Assembly (NCBI GenBank): GCA_034436335.1
Contig: DAOTVO010000003.1
Coordinates: 18,547 to 82,546, forward strand
DNA: 64,000 nucleotides
Source of the DNA: UBA877 sp034436335
Lineage (GTDB): Bacteria; Chloroflexota; Anaerolineae; Anaerolineales; Villigracilaceae
Direction of reading: 5' to 3'
The position numbers were made by a program, and so were the translations under genes. This document shows, piece after piece, positions 1 to 8,079 of the stretch. Positions within the stretch are counted from its first letter, which is position 1; each line of letters opens with the position of its first letter. The notes below the pieces were generated by a model. It was not told the DNA's origin. It worked only from the letters and a program-made list of their open reading frames with translations, and made no database searches.

Positions 1-645
1 CAGGTTGTCCACGTGACCGTCGGTTTCATCGTTGTAAACGCCCTCCCCCAGCCAGAGTATCTTCTCCACGCCAGTATATTCGCGCAGATAATTCTCTATC
101 TCTGCACGGCTCAGGTTGGGATTGCGGTTCTCGTTCAAGAGGCACTGTTCGGTGGTCAGGAGCGTGCCTTCGCCGTCCACGTGGATGGAGCCGCCTTCCA
201 AGATGAGCGGAGCATCGTAATAATCCAACCCTTCCAGTTCGGCCACTTTGAGCGGTACGATCTCATCCAGCGACCAGTCGGCATACAATCCGCCCCAGGC
301 ATTGAAACGCCAGTTTATCAGGCGGACATCGCCACGGCCGTTGACCACAAAGGTCGGGCCGCAGTCGCGCATCCAGGAATCGTTGCTGGGCAAGTCCACC
401 ACGCGTACCTGGGGAGGAAGCAAATTCCGCGCATTGCGGACCTGACGCGGGTTGGCGCCCATCGTCAGCGGCTCAAAACGGCGGATGGCTTTGGCAACCG
501 CCGCGAAGGCGGCCTGAGCAGGCCCGGCATTCAGACGCCAGTTATCCGGTCGTTCGGGCCACAGCATCCAGGTCCGGGCGTGGGGCGCCCATTCGGCGGG
601 CATGAAGAAGCCATCGGCGCGAGGGGTAGAGGGGATGAGTCGCAT
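1..645 (-). CDS. aguA: Agmatine deiminase, N-terminal part (cut by window edge)
   Basis: Hydrolyses agmatine to N-carbamoylputrescine and ammonia in the cytoplasm. The 215 visible residues carry family landmarks: WMRDCGP at 91-97, EGGSIHVDGEG at 150-160 and the GHVDN histidine motif at 210-214. The C-terminal part with the catalytic Cys lies beyond position 1; the family is usually about 340-370 residues, so roughly 60% is seen. The start is the ATG at 643-645; no Shine-Dalgarno precedes it, and the 40 bases upstream are a degenerate 7-bp repeat. It follows the carbamoyltransferase gene on the same strand, which supplies the next step, so the pair forms an agmatine deiminase pathway. Confidence 0.93.
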   Translation of the reverse strand, partial: MRLIPSTPRADGFFMPAEWAPHARTWMLWPERPDNWRLNAGPAQAAFAAVAKAIRRFEPLTMGANPRQVRNARNLLPPQVRVVDLPSNDSWMRDCGPTFVVNGRGDVRLINWRFNAWGGLYADWSLDEIVPLKVAELEGLDYYDAPLILEGGSIHVDGEGTLLTTEQCLLNENRNPNLSRAEIENYLREYTGVEKILWLGEGVYNDETDGHVDNL

Positions 646-676
646 AGTTGTCAGTCGCTAGTCGTCAGTTATCTGT
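646..676. repeat. Degenerate heptamer repeat between aguA and ptcA
   Basis: The spacer is built from variants of CAGTNGT / AGTCGTC with a period of about 7 bases. The same style of filler occurs near 13.56, 14.71 and 28.81 kb. It occupies the place where the aguA ribosome binding site would be expected. Confidence 0.55.
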
Positions 677-685
677 GAACCGTCT

Positions 686-1705
686 TCAGGCAGCAGGCTG
701 GAGAACGTTTAAAAAGGCTTCGATTTTGCCCTGGTGGTACGCCTTGAGTTCTTCCGAGGGCCGCTTGAGACGCGGATAGAGGAAATAGACCAGCAACCCC
801 TTTTCGGTGTGCAGGCGGTTTTCGGATTGGTCGAAGATGATGGAGCGGGGATGGTCCATCACGTCATCGGTGGCTTCCACGCCGCGCGAGGCGGGCAGAC
901 AGTGCATGAATTTGCAGTGCGCGGGCGCCTGGTTGAACAAATCGAGGTTGACTTGGTATTTGGGCATGAAGGTGGCGCGGCGCTCGGGGATTTGGTCTTC
1001 CTGCCCCACCCACCACCACAGGTCGGTGTAGATGAAATCGGCGTTCTTGACCGCCTCGACCGGGTCTTCCGTGACCGTGAGGCTGCCGCCCGATTCGCGG
1101 CAGTTGGCTTCGGCCTGGGCAATCCACTCCGGCGGGGCCTGGTACTTCTTCGGCGCGGCGTGGGTGAAGTGCATCCCCAAGCGGGTGCAGATGAGCATGA
1201 GCGAGGAGAGGACGTTGGTGGCGTCGCCGATGAAGGTGACGTGCAGGTCTTCCAGCCGCTTGCCGGCCGGGGCATGTTCGAGCATGGTGGTCACATCGCA
1301 GACGACTTGGGTGGGGTGGTTGTAGTCGGTCAGGCCATTGATGACCGGCACGTCGGCGTGTTTGGCCAGTTCGGTGACGGTCTCGTGTTTGAGGGCGCGG
1401 CAGAAGATGGCATCGCACATGCGCGAGAGGACTTTGGCAGTGTCGTACATCGATTCGCGCACGCCGAGATGGATTTCGCCCGGCTTGAGATAGAGGGCGT
1501 GACCGCCGAGTTCGGTCATGGCAACCTCGAACGAGACGCGCGTGCGGGTGGAGGGTTCCTCGAAAATCATCGCCAGCGAGGCGCCTTCGAGCAGTTTGGG
1601 CGTGCAGCCCTGCTTATCGGCAGCCTTGATGAGGCGCGTCAGTTCAATCATATCGAGCAGTTCTTGTTTGGTAAAGTCTTGGGTGTCAATGAAGTGTCGC
1701 AGCAT
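686..1705 (-). CDS. ptcA: Putrescine (or ornithine) carbamoyltransferase
   Basis: Transfers the carbamoyl group between N-carbamoylputrescine and phosphate (catabolic direction: putrescine plus carbamoyl phosphate). At 339 residues it has the carbamoyl-phosphate signature STRTR at 52-56 and HCLPASRG at 268-275. The start at 1705 is chosen because AAAGGAG lies just upstream; a longer frame to 1792 would overlap the regulator gene. PtcA is preferred over ArgF because agmatine deiminase follows directly and the HCLPASRG-EATDDVMD stretch resembles putrescine-specific members. Ornithine specificity cannot be excluded from sequence alone. Confidence 0.88.
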   Translation of the reverse strand: MLRHFIDTQDFTKQELLDMIELTRLIKAADKQGCTPKLLEGASLAMIFEEPSTRTRVSFEVAMTELGGHALYLKPGEIHLGVRESMYDTAKVLSRMCDAIFCRALKHETVTELAKHADVPVINGLTDYNHPTQVVCDVTTMLEHAPAGKRLEDLHVTFIGDATNVLSSLMLICTRLGMHFTHAAPKKYQAPPEWIAQAEANCRESGGSLTVTEDPVEAVKNADFIYTDLWWWVGQEDQIPERRATFMPKYQVNLDLFNQAPAHCKFMHCLPASRGVEATDDVMDHPRSIIFDQSENRLHTEKGLLVYFLYPRLKRPSEELKAYHQGKIEAFLNVLQPAA

Positions 1706-1755
1706 AGGCTCTCCTTTACTGAGCAAAGTTCTAAAAATTCTTTGGCGTCTTTCAA

Positions 1756-2241
1756 TCATTGCAGGCCAAAATCGTCTCTCCTGGGCATCCACTCGTCGAT
1801 ATTGCGCAGGATGCGCGGGACAATGGTATAACGGGTCACCGCCACGCCTGGAATGGAAGGCAGGACGCGCCCCAAGAAGTCGCGCATGGCTTCGTTGTCT
1901 TTGAAGCGCGCTTCGATGGAGATTTCGGTGGATTCCTGCCCCAGGGCGATGTACGTCACTTCGGGCATGGCGCGCAAACTCTCCAGGATGGCCGCTTCCA
2001 GGTTCGGATCGGTAGCGAGGAAAATGTCGGCAGTGGTGTGGTAGCCAAACGCTTCCGGGTCGAGGATGGCCGTCAACCGAATCACCCCCTCCTCGACCAG
2101 ACGCTCAATGCGCTTGCGGATGGTGCGTTCGTTAGCATGCGCCTTGCGCGCAATCTCTGAGGCCGAGACGCGCGCGTCGCGATGCAGTTCGCAAATGATG
2201 TGGTAATCCAATTCGTCAAAGGTGGGTTTGCGTGGCGGCAT
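1756..2241 (-). CDS. Lrp/AsnC-family transcriptional regulator
   Basis: A 161-residue protein with an N-terminal winged helix-turn-helix (about residues 8-60, including the ASEIARKAHANERTIRKRIE stretch) and a C-terminal ligand-binding RAM/AsnC domain (about 70-150). It lies 50 bp upstream of the carbamoyltransferase on the same strand, so it probably controls the agmatine genes and itself. A perfect 5-3-5 inverted repeat sits 6 bases before its start codon. The ligand is unknown; agmatine, putrescine or an amino acid are guesses from context. Confidence 0.88.
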   Translation of the reverse strand: MPPRKPTFDELDYHIICELHRDARVSASEIARKAHANERTIRKRIERLVEEGVIRLTAILDPEAFGYHTTADIFLATDPNLEAAILESLRAMPEVTYIALGQESTEISIEARFKDNEAMRDFLGRVLPSIPGVAVTRYTIVPRILRNIDEWMPRRDDFGLQ

Positions 2242-2567
2242 AATTGTTCCGTTTCGGAATTATTGATTACCGAATAGCACAACATTAGTATAGAAAAACC
2301 AGCCGCGAAAAGCAAGTGACGAATGTCATGTTTGGGTGTTTGTATAGGTGATAGGCAATTTAAAGCCTGTTTTCATGTATTCTTAATCTCGCCAACGCAG
2401 TCCGAGATAAAATGCAAGTAGGGTCTGTATGCAAAATGTTTTGCAGGTGGTCGAGTAGGCAGCGGGGTCTTGATACATCCTTCAGATTACTCGACCTCCG
2501 CCGCCATATCGAGACCACAATTTGAATTTGCATACACACTCTGGGAATATTTTTCAGGGAGCAGTAA
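2242..2567. promoter_or_regulatory. Divergent intergenic region with candidate operator
   Basis: This 326-bp gap separates the Lrp-type gene (minus) from degV (plus). TTCCG-TTT-CGGAA at 2247-2259 is a perfect inverted repeat overlapping the expected ribosome-binding region of the regulator, and ATTACCGAAT follows at 2266-2275 as a possible second half-site. Autoregulation is an inference. AGGGAG lies shortly before the degV start. I see no gene or other structure in the rest. Confidence 0.45.
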
Positions 2568-3434
2568 ATGAATAAATCTGTTGCCGTTCTTACCGACAGC
2601 ACGGCCAGCATTCCGGAGCCGATTCTCAAAGAATTGAATATCCGGACGGTGGCCTATTACATCCATCGCGGCGAGGAAGTGCTGCGCGACCTGGTGACGG
2701 TCAAGCGCGAAGAGTTTCTGTCCTGGCTGATCACGGCGCGCTTCCTGCCGACCACCGCTAGTCCCGGCCCGGGCGATTACGTGGACGCCTATGAGCGCCT
2801 CGCCGACGAAGGCCATGAGGAAATCATCAGCATCCACATGACCTCGCTGGGCAGCGGAGCCTATCAGGCGGCTACGGTCGCCCAATCCATGATGCAGGAA
2901 AAGCGCCCGGACGTAAAAATCGAAGTCGTGGATACGCGCAACGTGTCGCTGTGTCAGGGCTGGATGGCCATCGAAGCGGCGCGCGCCGCCCTCGCCGGTC
3001 TGCGGCTGGAGGAAGTCGTCGCGAAAGTCAAGTCCATGATTCCCATCACGCGCATGATTCAGACCGCCGATACGCTGAAATACCTCTACATGGGCGGACG
3101 CATCGGCAAAGCCGCCAATTTGGTCGGGTCGCTGTTGAACATCAAACCACTGATTGGCATGGAAGACGGCAGCATCGTCCCGATGGGAATCGCCCGTAGC
3201 CGTCAGGGTGCTTACCAAGCAATTGCCGAAAAGGTCAGCGAAATCGTCGGCAAGGGGAAGGCCAAGATCGCCTATGTTCACGCCGGGGCGCAGCAGGAAG
3301 CCGAAAAACTCAAATCGTTGGTAGAGAACAAAGTGGAAGTAGTCGAGTCGTTCATCGCCGAACTCTCCCCTGCCCTGGCCGTGCATACCGGTCCCGGAAC
3401 GGCTGGGCTGTGCTTCTTCCCAACAGAGGGTTGA
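2568..3434 (+). CDS. DegV family fatty-acid-binding protein
   Basis: A complete 288-residue DegV protein. It starts with the family N-terminus (AVLTDSTASIPEP) and has the TTASPGPGDY segment (about 63-72) and SLGSGAYQAA (about 94-103), which line the fatty-acid pocket. The C-terminal half has GGRIGKAANLVGSLLNIKP near 180-200. DegV proteins bind a fatty acid; in Firmicutes FakB partners present it to the kinase FakA. No FakA-like gene lies next to it here. The gene stands alone, with a bidirectional terminator after it. Confidence 0.92.
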   Translation: MNKSVAVLTDSTASIPEPILKELNIRTVAYYIHRGEEVLRDLVTVKREEFLSWLITARFLPTTASPGPGDYVDAYERLADEGHEEIISIHMTSLGSGAYQAATVAQSMMQEKRPDVKIEVVDTRNVSLCQGWMAIEAARAALAGLRLEEVVAKVKSMIPITRMIQTADTLKYLYMGGRIGKAANLVGSLLNIKPLIGMEDGSIVPMGIARSRQGAYQAIAEKVSEIVGKGKAKIAYVHAGAQQEAEKLKSLVENKVEVVESFIAELSPALAVHTGPGTAGLCFFPTEG

Positions 3435-3483
3435 CGCTCATCTTGGCGGGAGGAGGATTCCGCTCTACAAGGCCAAAATCGAA

Positions 3484-3510
3484 CGCCCCGTCCACAGGCT
3501 GGACGGGGCG
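3484..3510. terminator. Bidirectional hairpin terminator between degV and korC
   Basis: Perfect 10-bp arms CGCCCCGTCC (3484-3493) and GGACGGGGCG (3501-3510) with a 7-base loop lie between two converging genes. There is no long T run, so efficiency as an intrinsic terminator is uncertain. Confidence 0.65.
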
Positions 3511-3532
3511 AATTGCCTTCAGGAAACGACTC

Positions 3533-4087
3533 TCAGCGGCGGGCGACGCGCTCGGCGGCCGCAAATCCTGCTTCGAGGGCTTTGCGATTCATCTCTTCTG
3601 TGCCGCGCGGGGCGCGCGCCTGGACAGCCTTCTCGATGGCCGTTCTCGACACCACATTCGTCAGCCCAACCAGGACGCCCAGAGCGACGGTATTGGCCGT
3701 GATTTCGCGGCCGGTGGTCTCGAAGGCCAGGCGGGTAATCGGGATTTTAATTGCCCGCTCGTCGGGGTTTGCGACCCTGTCCTCGTCCACAATAACCAGG
3801 CCATTCGGCTTCACATTTCCGGCGAACTTCAGATAGGCCTCATTGCTGAGCGCGGCCAGGATGTCGGCCTCGAGGACTTCGGGGTGGTCAATTTCTCCAT
3901 CCGAGATGACGACTTCCGACTTGCTCGCCCCGCCGCGCGCTTCGGGGCCGTAACTTTGCGTCTGCACGGCGTTCTTACCGTCGTAGATGGACGCGGCTTC
4001 GGCCAGGAGGATGCCGGCCAGGATCATCCCCTGCCCGCCTTCGCCCGCTAAGCGGACCTCGGTGCGGGGCGCGATGTTCTCGGTCAT
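3533..4087 (-). CDS. korC: 2-oxoacid:ferredoxin oxidoreductase, gamma subunit
   Basis: Last gene of a korD-A-B-C operon. The 184-residue protein has the gamma-subunit glycine-rich motif GEGGQG at 15-20 and the QSYGPEARGG segment. It overlaps korB by 4 bases (ATGA), which implies translational coupling. The complex oxidatively decarboxylates a 2-oxoacid, probably 2-oxoglutarate, to an acyl-CoA and passes electrons to ferredoxin; in the reductive direction it fixes CO2. 2-oxoisovalerate or pyruvate remain possible substrates. Confidence 0.92.
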   Translation of the reverse strand: MTENIAPRTEVRLAGEGGQGMILAGILLAEAASIYDGKNAVQTQSYGPEARGGASKSEVVISDGEIDHPEVLEADILAALSNEAYLKFAGNVKPNGLVIVDEDRVANPDERAIKIPITRLAFETTGREITANTVALGVLVGLTNVVSRTAIEKAVQARAPRGTEEMNRKALEAGFAAAERVARR

Positions 4088-4989
4088 TTTCCACCTCCCT
4101 GAACGGTTGCAACAAGATTGGCGTAGGAGGCCGTGTACTGCGGGCGTTCGATGTTTTGAAAGACGCCGCGCACGATTTTATAACCGTTGGCAGCCTTTTC
4201 TTCCGGCGTCATTTTCTCCCATGCGATTTGCGAAATGCTGTTCTCTTTGAGCGAGCGCATCATATCGGCAGCCGTGCCAAGTTTGTTGATGCGTCCGTAG
4301 GTGGTGTGACAGTACGAAACGGCCTCTACCACACTGAACCCCTCTTTGGCAATTGCCTCGGCGAGGAATTTATCCAATTCGAGAGCATGATAGACGGTCG
4401 AACGCGCCACATAGGTCGCGCCGGCGGCTTTCGCCAGGTCGCAGATGGGGAACGGCGGCTCGATGTTGCCATAAGGGGCGGTGGTGGCTTTACTGCCCAG
4501 CGGCGTGGTCGGGCTGTATTGGCCGCCGGTCATGCCGTAGATGGAATTGTTCACCACCAGGGCGGTAATGCCGATATTGCGCCGCGCGGCATGGATGAAG
4601 TGATTGCCGCCGATCGCCAGCGCGTCCCCGTCGCCCATGATGGCGATGACCTTCATGTCCGGGCGGGCGATCTTCAGGCCGGTAGCGAAGGCCAGAGCAC
4701 GGCCATGGGTAGTGTGTAAGGTGTTGAAATCCAGGTAAATGGGCATGCGCGCCGTACAGCCGATGCCCGCCACCAGCGCCACCTCGTCATTTTTCAGGCC
4801 GAGATGGTCAATGGCACGGATGAGTGCCCCCATCACCACCCCCAGGCCGCAGCCGGGGCACCAAATGGTGGGGAATTTCTTGTTCTTGCGCAACTTCTGC
4901 AGGGTCTCGCTGCGCTCGAACCAGTCCGACTGCGGGATGAGCGCCTCGTCTTTTTCCAGCGTGTGGGCTTCCAAAATATGCTCGTTCAT
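4084..4989 (-). CDS. korB: 2-oxoacid:ferredoxin oxidoreductase, beta (TPP) subunit
   Basis: Thiamine-pyrophosphate-binding subunit of 301 residues. CPGCG at 44-48 and GIGC near 75-78 are family cysteine motifs. GDGDALAIGGNH at 119-130 and NNSIYGMTGGQ at 147-157 form the TPP/Mg site. The SPTTPLGSKATTAPYGN stretch resembles 2-oxoglutarate (KorB) enzymes more than pyruvate enzymes. It lies 4 bases after korA and overlaps korC. Confidence 0.94.
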   Translation of the reverse strand: MNEHILEAHTLEKDEALIPQSDWFERSETLQKLRKNKKFPTIWCPGCGLGVVMGALIRAIDHLGLKNDEVALVAGIGCTARMPIYLDFNTLHTTHGRALAFATGLKIARPDMKVIAIMGDGDALAIGGNHFIHAARRNIGITALVVNNSIYGMTGGQYSPTTPLGSKATTAPYGNIEPPFPICDLAKAAGATYVARSTVYHALELDKFLAEAIAKEGFSVVEAVSYCHTTYGRINKLGTAADMMRSLKENSISQIAWEKMTPEEKAANGYKIVRGVFQNIERPQYTASYANLVATVQGGGK

Positions 4990-4993
4990 CGCC

Positions 4994-6109
4994 TTAAGCC
5001 TCCATGGCTTCCAAAATCATCTGCGGCGTGACCATCTCGCCGTTGGCGCGTCCGACGCGGATGACCTTCTTTTTCCCGACGACGCGCTCCACTTCGTAAG
5101 CCAACTGTCCGAGATTCATTTCGGGAACAATGATTTTGTCCACCCGCTCGCCGAGGGCTTCCACCTGCTTCTCCGGGAAAGGCCAGAGGGTGAACAGGGT
5201 GAGCATGTCCACCCTGCGGCCGGCGGCGCGGGCCAGTTTCATGGCGTGACGCGCCGAGCGCGCCGAACAGCCGTATGAAAGCAAGGCAGTCTTTGCGCCG
5301 TCCTGATAATCCTCCTGCACAAGGGCAATCTCCTCCATGTGCTTTTCTAGTTTGGAATTGACCCGCTCTACCCAGGCATCAATTTCCGGGAGCACCTGTG
5401 TGGAAAACCCTTGCTCATCGTGCATCAGACCGGTGATGTGATAGCGATACCCGATGCCAAAACTGGCCATCGGCGGCACATCGCCCGGTTCGTTGCGATA
5501 AGGGATATAGTCCGGCCCCGGCTCGGTGACGCGATACTCCGGCAGGCGGATGGTATTGAAATCCGGCAAATCCACCGGTTCGCGCATGTGGCCGATGATC
5601 TCATCCGTCAAAAGAATCACCGGCGTGCGGAACTTCTCGGAGAATTCAAAGGCTTTGAGGGTCAGGTCGAATGCCTGGCGGACCGAAATGGGGCTGAGCA
5701 CGAGGATGGGATGGTCGCCATGCGTTCCCCAACGCGCCTGCATCACATCGCCCTGCGAAGCGGCGGTCGGCTGACCGGTCGAGGGGCCGAGCCGCTGCAC
5801 GTCCACCACCACGCACGGAATCTCGGCCATCGCCGCGTAACCGATATTCTCCTGCATCAGCGAGAAGCCCGGCCCGCTGGTGGCCGTCATGGACTTGAGA
5901 CCGCCCACCGAGGCGCCGATAATGGCCGCCATGCTGGCGATCTCATCTTCCATCTGGATGAATTTGCCGCCCACTTTGGGCAATTCACGCGCCAACACTT
6001 CGGCAATTTCTGTAGAAGGGGTGATCGGATACCCCGCATAGAAGCGGCAACCGGCGGCAATCGCGCCCATGGCAATCGCCTCATTGCCTTGCATCAGTTT
6101 AACAGCCAC
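4994..6109 (-). CDS. korA: 2-oxoacid:ferredoxin oxidoreductase, alpha subunit
   Basis: Alpha subunit of 371 residues. YPITPSTE at 27-34 is the diagnostic pyrimidine-binding motif, followed by MEDEIASMAAIIGAS and the TSGPGFSLMQE segment. A C-terminal domain II of the transketolase type ends the protein. The gene lies between korD (9 bp upstream) and korB (4 bp downstream), and the operon order D-A-B-C fits a four-subunit enzyme. Confidence 0.94.
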   Translation of the reverse strand: MAVKLMQGNEAIAMGAIAAGCRFYAGYPITPSTEIAEVLARELPKVGGKFIQMEDEIASMAAIIGASVGGLKSMTATSGPGFSLMQENIGYAAMAEIPCVVVDVQRLGPSTGQPTAASQGDVMQARWGTHGDHPILVLSPISVRQAFDLTLKAFEFSEKFRTPVILLTDEIIGHMREPVDLPDFNTIRLPEYRVTEPGPDYIPYRNEPGDVPPMASFGIGYRYHITGLMHDEQGFSTQVLPEIDAWVERVNSKLEKHMEEIALVQEDYQDGAKTALLSYGCSARSARHAMKLARAAGRRVDMLTLFTLWPFPEKQVEALGERVDKIIVPEMNLGQLAYEVERVVGKKKVIRVGRANGEMVTPQMILEAMEA

Positions 6110-6118
6110 ATCTCCCTC

Positions 6119-6376
6119 CTAACTCAACTTCCTGACCACGATGGCCAAGTCTGGGCAATGGGTATCGCAAAAATGGCAGGCGGTGCATTTTTCCGGCGCG
6201 ACCACGCGGGGATGGTCCTCGCCGGGGTCCATCGCCAGCACTTTGGGCGGGCAAAACTCAACGCAAATGCGGCAGCCTTTGCACCACTTGGCATAAATGA
6301 TTACTTCACCGCGCGGGCCTTTGGGCGCAGCCGGCGCGGCAGGCGGTTTCTCTGAAACGACAGACAAATCGGGCAT
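6119..6376 (-). CDS. korD: 2-oxoacid:ferredoxin oxidoreductase, delta (2x[4Fe-4S]) subunit
   Basis: An 85-residue ferredoxin-type subunit and first gene of the kor operon. Two CxxCxxCxxxC motifs are visible: C32, C35, C38, C42 and C64, C67, C70, C74. The N-terminal 22 residues are Ala/Pro-rich and disordered-looking. It carries electrons from the alpha/beta active site to soluble ferredoxin. AAAGGTG precedes the ATG. Confidence 0.93.
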   Translation of the reverse strand: MPDLSVVSEKPPAAPAAPKGPRGEVIIYAKWCKGCRICVEFCPPKVLAMDPGEDHPRVVAPEKCTACHFCDTHCPDLAIVVRKLS

Positions 6377-6524
6377 AATACACCTTTCAGCACGAAGTTT
6401 AAAGCCGCCTAATTCTAGCCGAAAAAGACCGGTTTAGAAGAGATGAATCTCACAATTCCCGCCTGACAGCCGTTCCCATTTTTACCAAGGTGAATATAAT
6501 CGAACTTGGAAAGGAGACACCACC

Positions 6525-6917
6525 ATGTTTATTCAAAAAGACGATTGGAAAAAAGAAAAGCACATGCCGGTCATCGAAGTCCCGCAGCAGGTCACGGCCG
6601 GCGAACCGTTCCAGGTGCGGGTCAGCATCGGCAAGGAAATCCCCCACCCCAACACCACCGAGCATCACATCGCGTGGATTGACCTGTACTTCCACCCGCA
6701 GGGCGAGAAATTCCCCCATCAGGTCGGCCATTTTGCCTTCACCGCTCACGGCGAAGCGGTGGCGGGGCCAAACCAGGGACCGGTGTACAGCGAGCCGGAA
6801 CTGGTCATCACGCTCAAGGTCAACCGTCCCGGCGTGTTCCACGCCCTCGCCATGTGCAACATTCACGGCCTGTGGGAAAGCGAACAGCCGCTTGCGGAAG
6901 TGACTCCCGCCGCCTGA
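6525..6917 (+). CDS. sor: Superoxide reductase (neelaredoxin/class II type)
   Basis: Reduces superoxide to hydrogen peroxide without making oxygen, a typical defence of anaerobes. The 130-residue protein has all iron ligands of centre II: H13 in EKHMP, H41 and H47 in HPNTTEHH, C111 and H114 in CNIHG. Lys12 is the conserved residue beside the active site. The N-terminal desulforedoxin (Cys4) domain of class I enzymes is absent. AAAGGAG sits 9 bases before the start. It is monocistronic, ended by the hairpin at 6952. Confidence 0.93.
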   Translation: MFIQKDDWKKEKHMPVIEVPQQVTAGEPFQVRVSIGKEIPHPNTTEHHIAWIDLYFHPQGEKFPHQVGHFAFTAHGEAVAGPNQGPVYSEPELVITLKVNRPGVFHALAMCNIHGLWESEQPLAEVTPAA

Positions 6918-6951
6918 CCCGGGTTTTCCCACATTGTTCGCAGATTGGTTG

Positions 6952-6980
6952 CGTAGGTCGGATTGACAATCCGACCTACG
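6952..6980. terminator. Perfect 13-bp hairpin shared by two converging genes
   Basis: Arms of 13 bases (6952-6964 and 6968-6980) with a 3-base loop. The stop codon of the SCP2 gene (6976-6978) lies inside the right arm, so the hairpin doubles as coding 3' end. The GTAGGTCGGAT/ATCCGACCTAC type of hairpin looks like a mobile terminator-like repeat seen in many bacteria; that comparison is from memory. Confidence 0.75.
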
Positions 6981-7302
6981 TCATCTTAAACACGCTCATC
7001 AACTTCATCGCCGCGCCCATATCCCCTTGCAGGCGCAGTTTGCCTTGCATAAAGGCCTGAACGCCGTCCATCTCGCCGGTCAGGATTTTGACCAAATCGG
7101 CGCTGTTGGCGCTGAGGGTCATCTTCGGCGCGGGATGAGTCCCTTTTGCCACCTCGCACTTCTGGTCTTTGATAACCAGATACCACTCCCCGCCGTCCTC
7201 GCCGGACAGATTGAACTGGATGACGGTATCCACGCCGGCCGCTTTTTCGGGCAGGAAGGCGGCGGGCATCTTCTCGAACAATTCGGTAACACGAATAGCC
7301 AT
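6976..7302 (-). CDS. SCP2 sterol-binding domain protein
   Basis: A single-domain SCP2 protein of 108 residues, the typical size. It shows the fold's pattern: VIQFNLSGEDGGEWYLVIKD strands, then PKMTLSANSADLVKILTGEMDGVQAFMQGKLRLQGDM. Such proteins have a hydrophobic lipid-binding tunnel; the bacterial role is not known. AAAAGGAG precedes the start. The last codons and the stop lie in the hairpin at 6952-6980. Confidence 0.88.
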   Translation of the reverse strand: MAIRVTELFEKMPAAFLPEKAAGVDTVIQFNLSGEDGGEWYLVIKDQKCEVAKGTHPAPKMTLSANSADLVKILTGEMDGVQAFMQGKLRLQGDMGAAMKLMSVFKMT

Positions 7303-7323
7303 AGGAGTCTCCTTTTGTAGAAT

Positions 7324-7974
7324 TTACTTCCAACCATACCGGCCGCGCAGGGGAACAAAGGCGACCGGAAGATGGGCCTGGCGAATCAACTCTTTCCCCT
7401 TACGTTGAACGACTTCCAGAACCTGCGAGCCGCGCCCGCCGACCGGCACAACCAGCCGCCCGCCCTCGGCCAACTGTTCCAGAAGCGGGGGCGGGACCTC
7501 GGGGCCGGCCGCCGTGACCAGGATTCCGTCATAGGGGGCGGCCTCCGGCCATCCCAGCGAGCCGTCGCCCACATGGACGTGGACGTTGGTGAAGCCCAAA
7601 CGCTCCAGCCGCGCCGCCGCTTCCTGCGCCAGATGGGGAACGAACTCCACGGTATGCACCTCGGCAGCCAGTTTGCCCAGAATGGCGGCCTGGTAGCCGG
7701 AGCCGGTTCCCACTTCGAGGACGCGCGCCCCGGGCTGAAGGTCGAGCAGATCGGTCATCAGGGCGACGATGTAGGGCTGGGAGATGGTCTGCCCTTCGCC
7801 GATGGGCAGGGGGCCGTCGGCGTACGCCCAGGCGAGTTCATCGGGCGGGACGAACAGATGACGCGGCACGCTCTCCATCACGGCCAGCAGGCGCGGGGTG
7901 CGCACGCCGCGGGCGATGATTTGCTCGCGCACCATACGTCTGCGCTGGAGGGTAAATTCATCGTCTCTCGCCAT
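7324..7974 (-). CDS. pcm: Protein-L-isoaspartate O-methyltransferase
   Basis: Methylates isoaspartyl residues of damaged proteins using S-adenosylmethionine. The 216-residue protein has the PCMT signature GQTISQPYIVA at 61-71 and the SAM-binding motif VLEVGTGSGY at 85-94. The start at 7974 (MARDDEF) is chosen; an in-frame extension to 8031 would run through tandem repeats and is unlikely to be coding. Confidence 0.93.
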   Translation of the reverse strand: MARDDEFTLQRRRMVREQIIARGVRTPRLLAVMESVPRHLFVPPDELAWAYADGPLPIGEGQTISQPYIVALMTDLLDLQPGARVLEVGTGSGYQAAILGKLAAEVHTVEFVPHLAQEAAARLERLGFTNVHVHVGDGSLGWPEAAPYDGILVTAAGPEVPPPLLEQLAEGGRLVVPVGGRGSQVLEVVQRKGKELIRQAHLPVAFVPLRGRYGWK

Positions 7975-7990
7975 TTTCACATCATCCGTC

Positions 7991-8047
7991 TGTGGCGGGT
8001 ATGATACCCGCCCTACTGTGGCGGATATCATACCCGCCCTACTGTGG
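7991..8047. repeat. 26-bp tandem repeat with palindromic core
   Basis: Two 26-bp units (7991-8016, 8017-8042) plus a partial third. Unit one contains GGCGGGTAT-g-ATACCCGCC (7994-8012), a 9-1-9 palindrome; unit two has the same core with a few changes. It lies between pcm and mutY on the minus strand and could act as a hairpin or be a duplicated intergenic element. Confidence 0.7.
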
Positions 8048-8079
8048 ATGGCTTCAAGCCATTTGCGTTCCTCTGCGGA

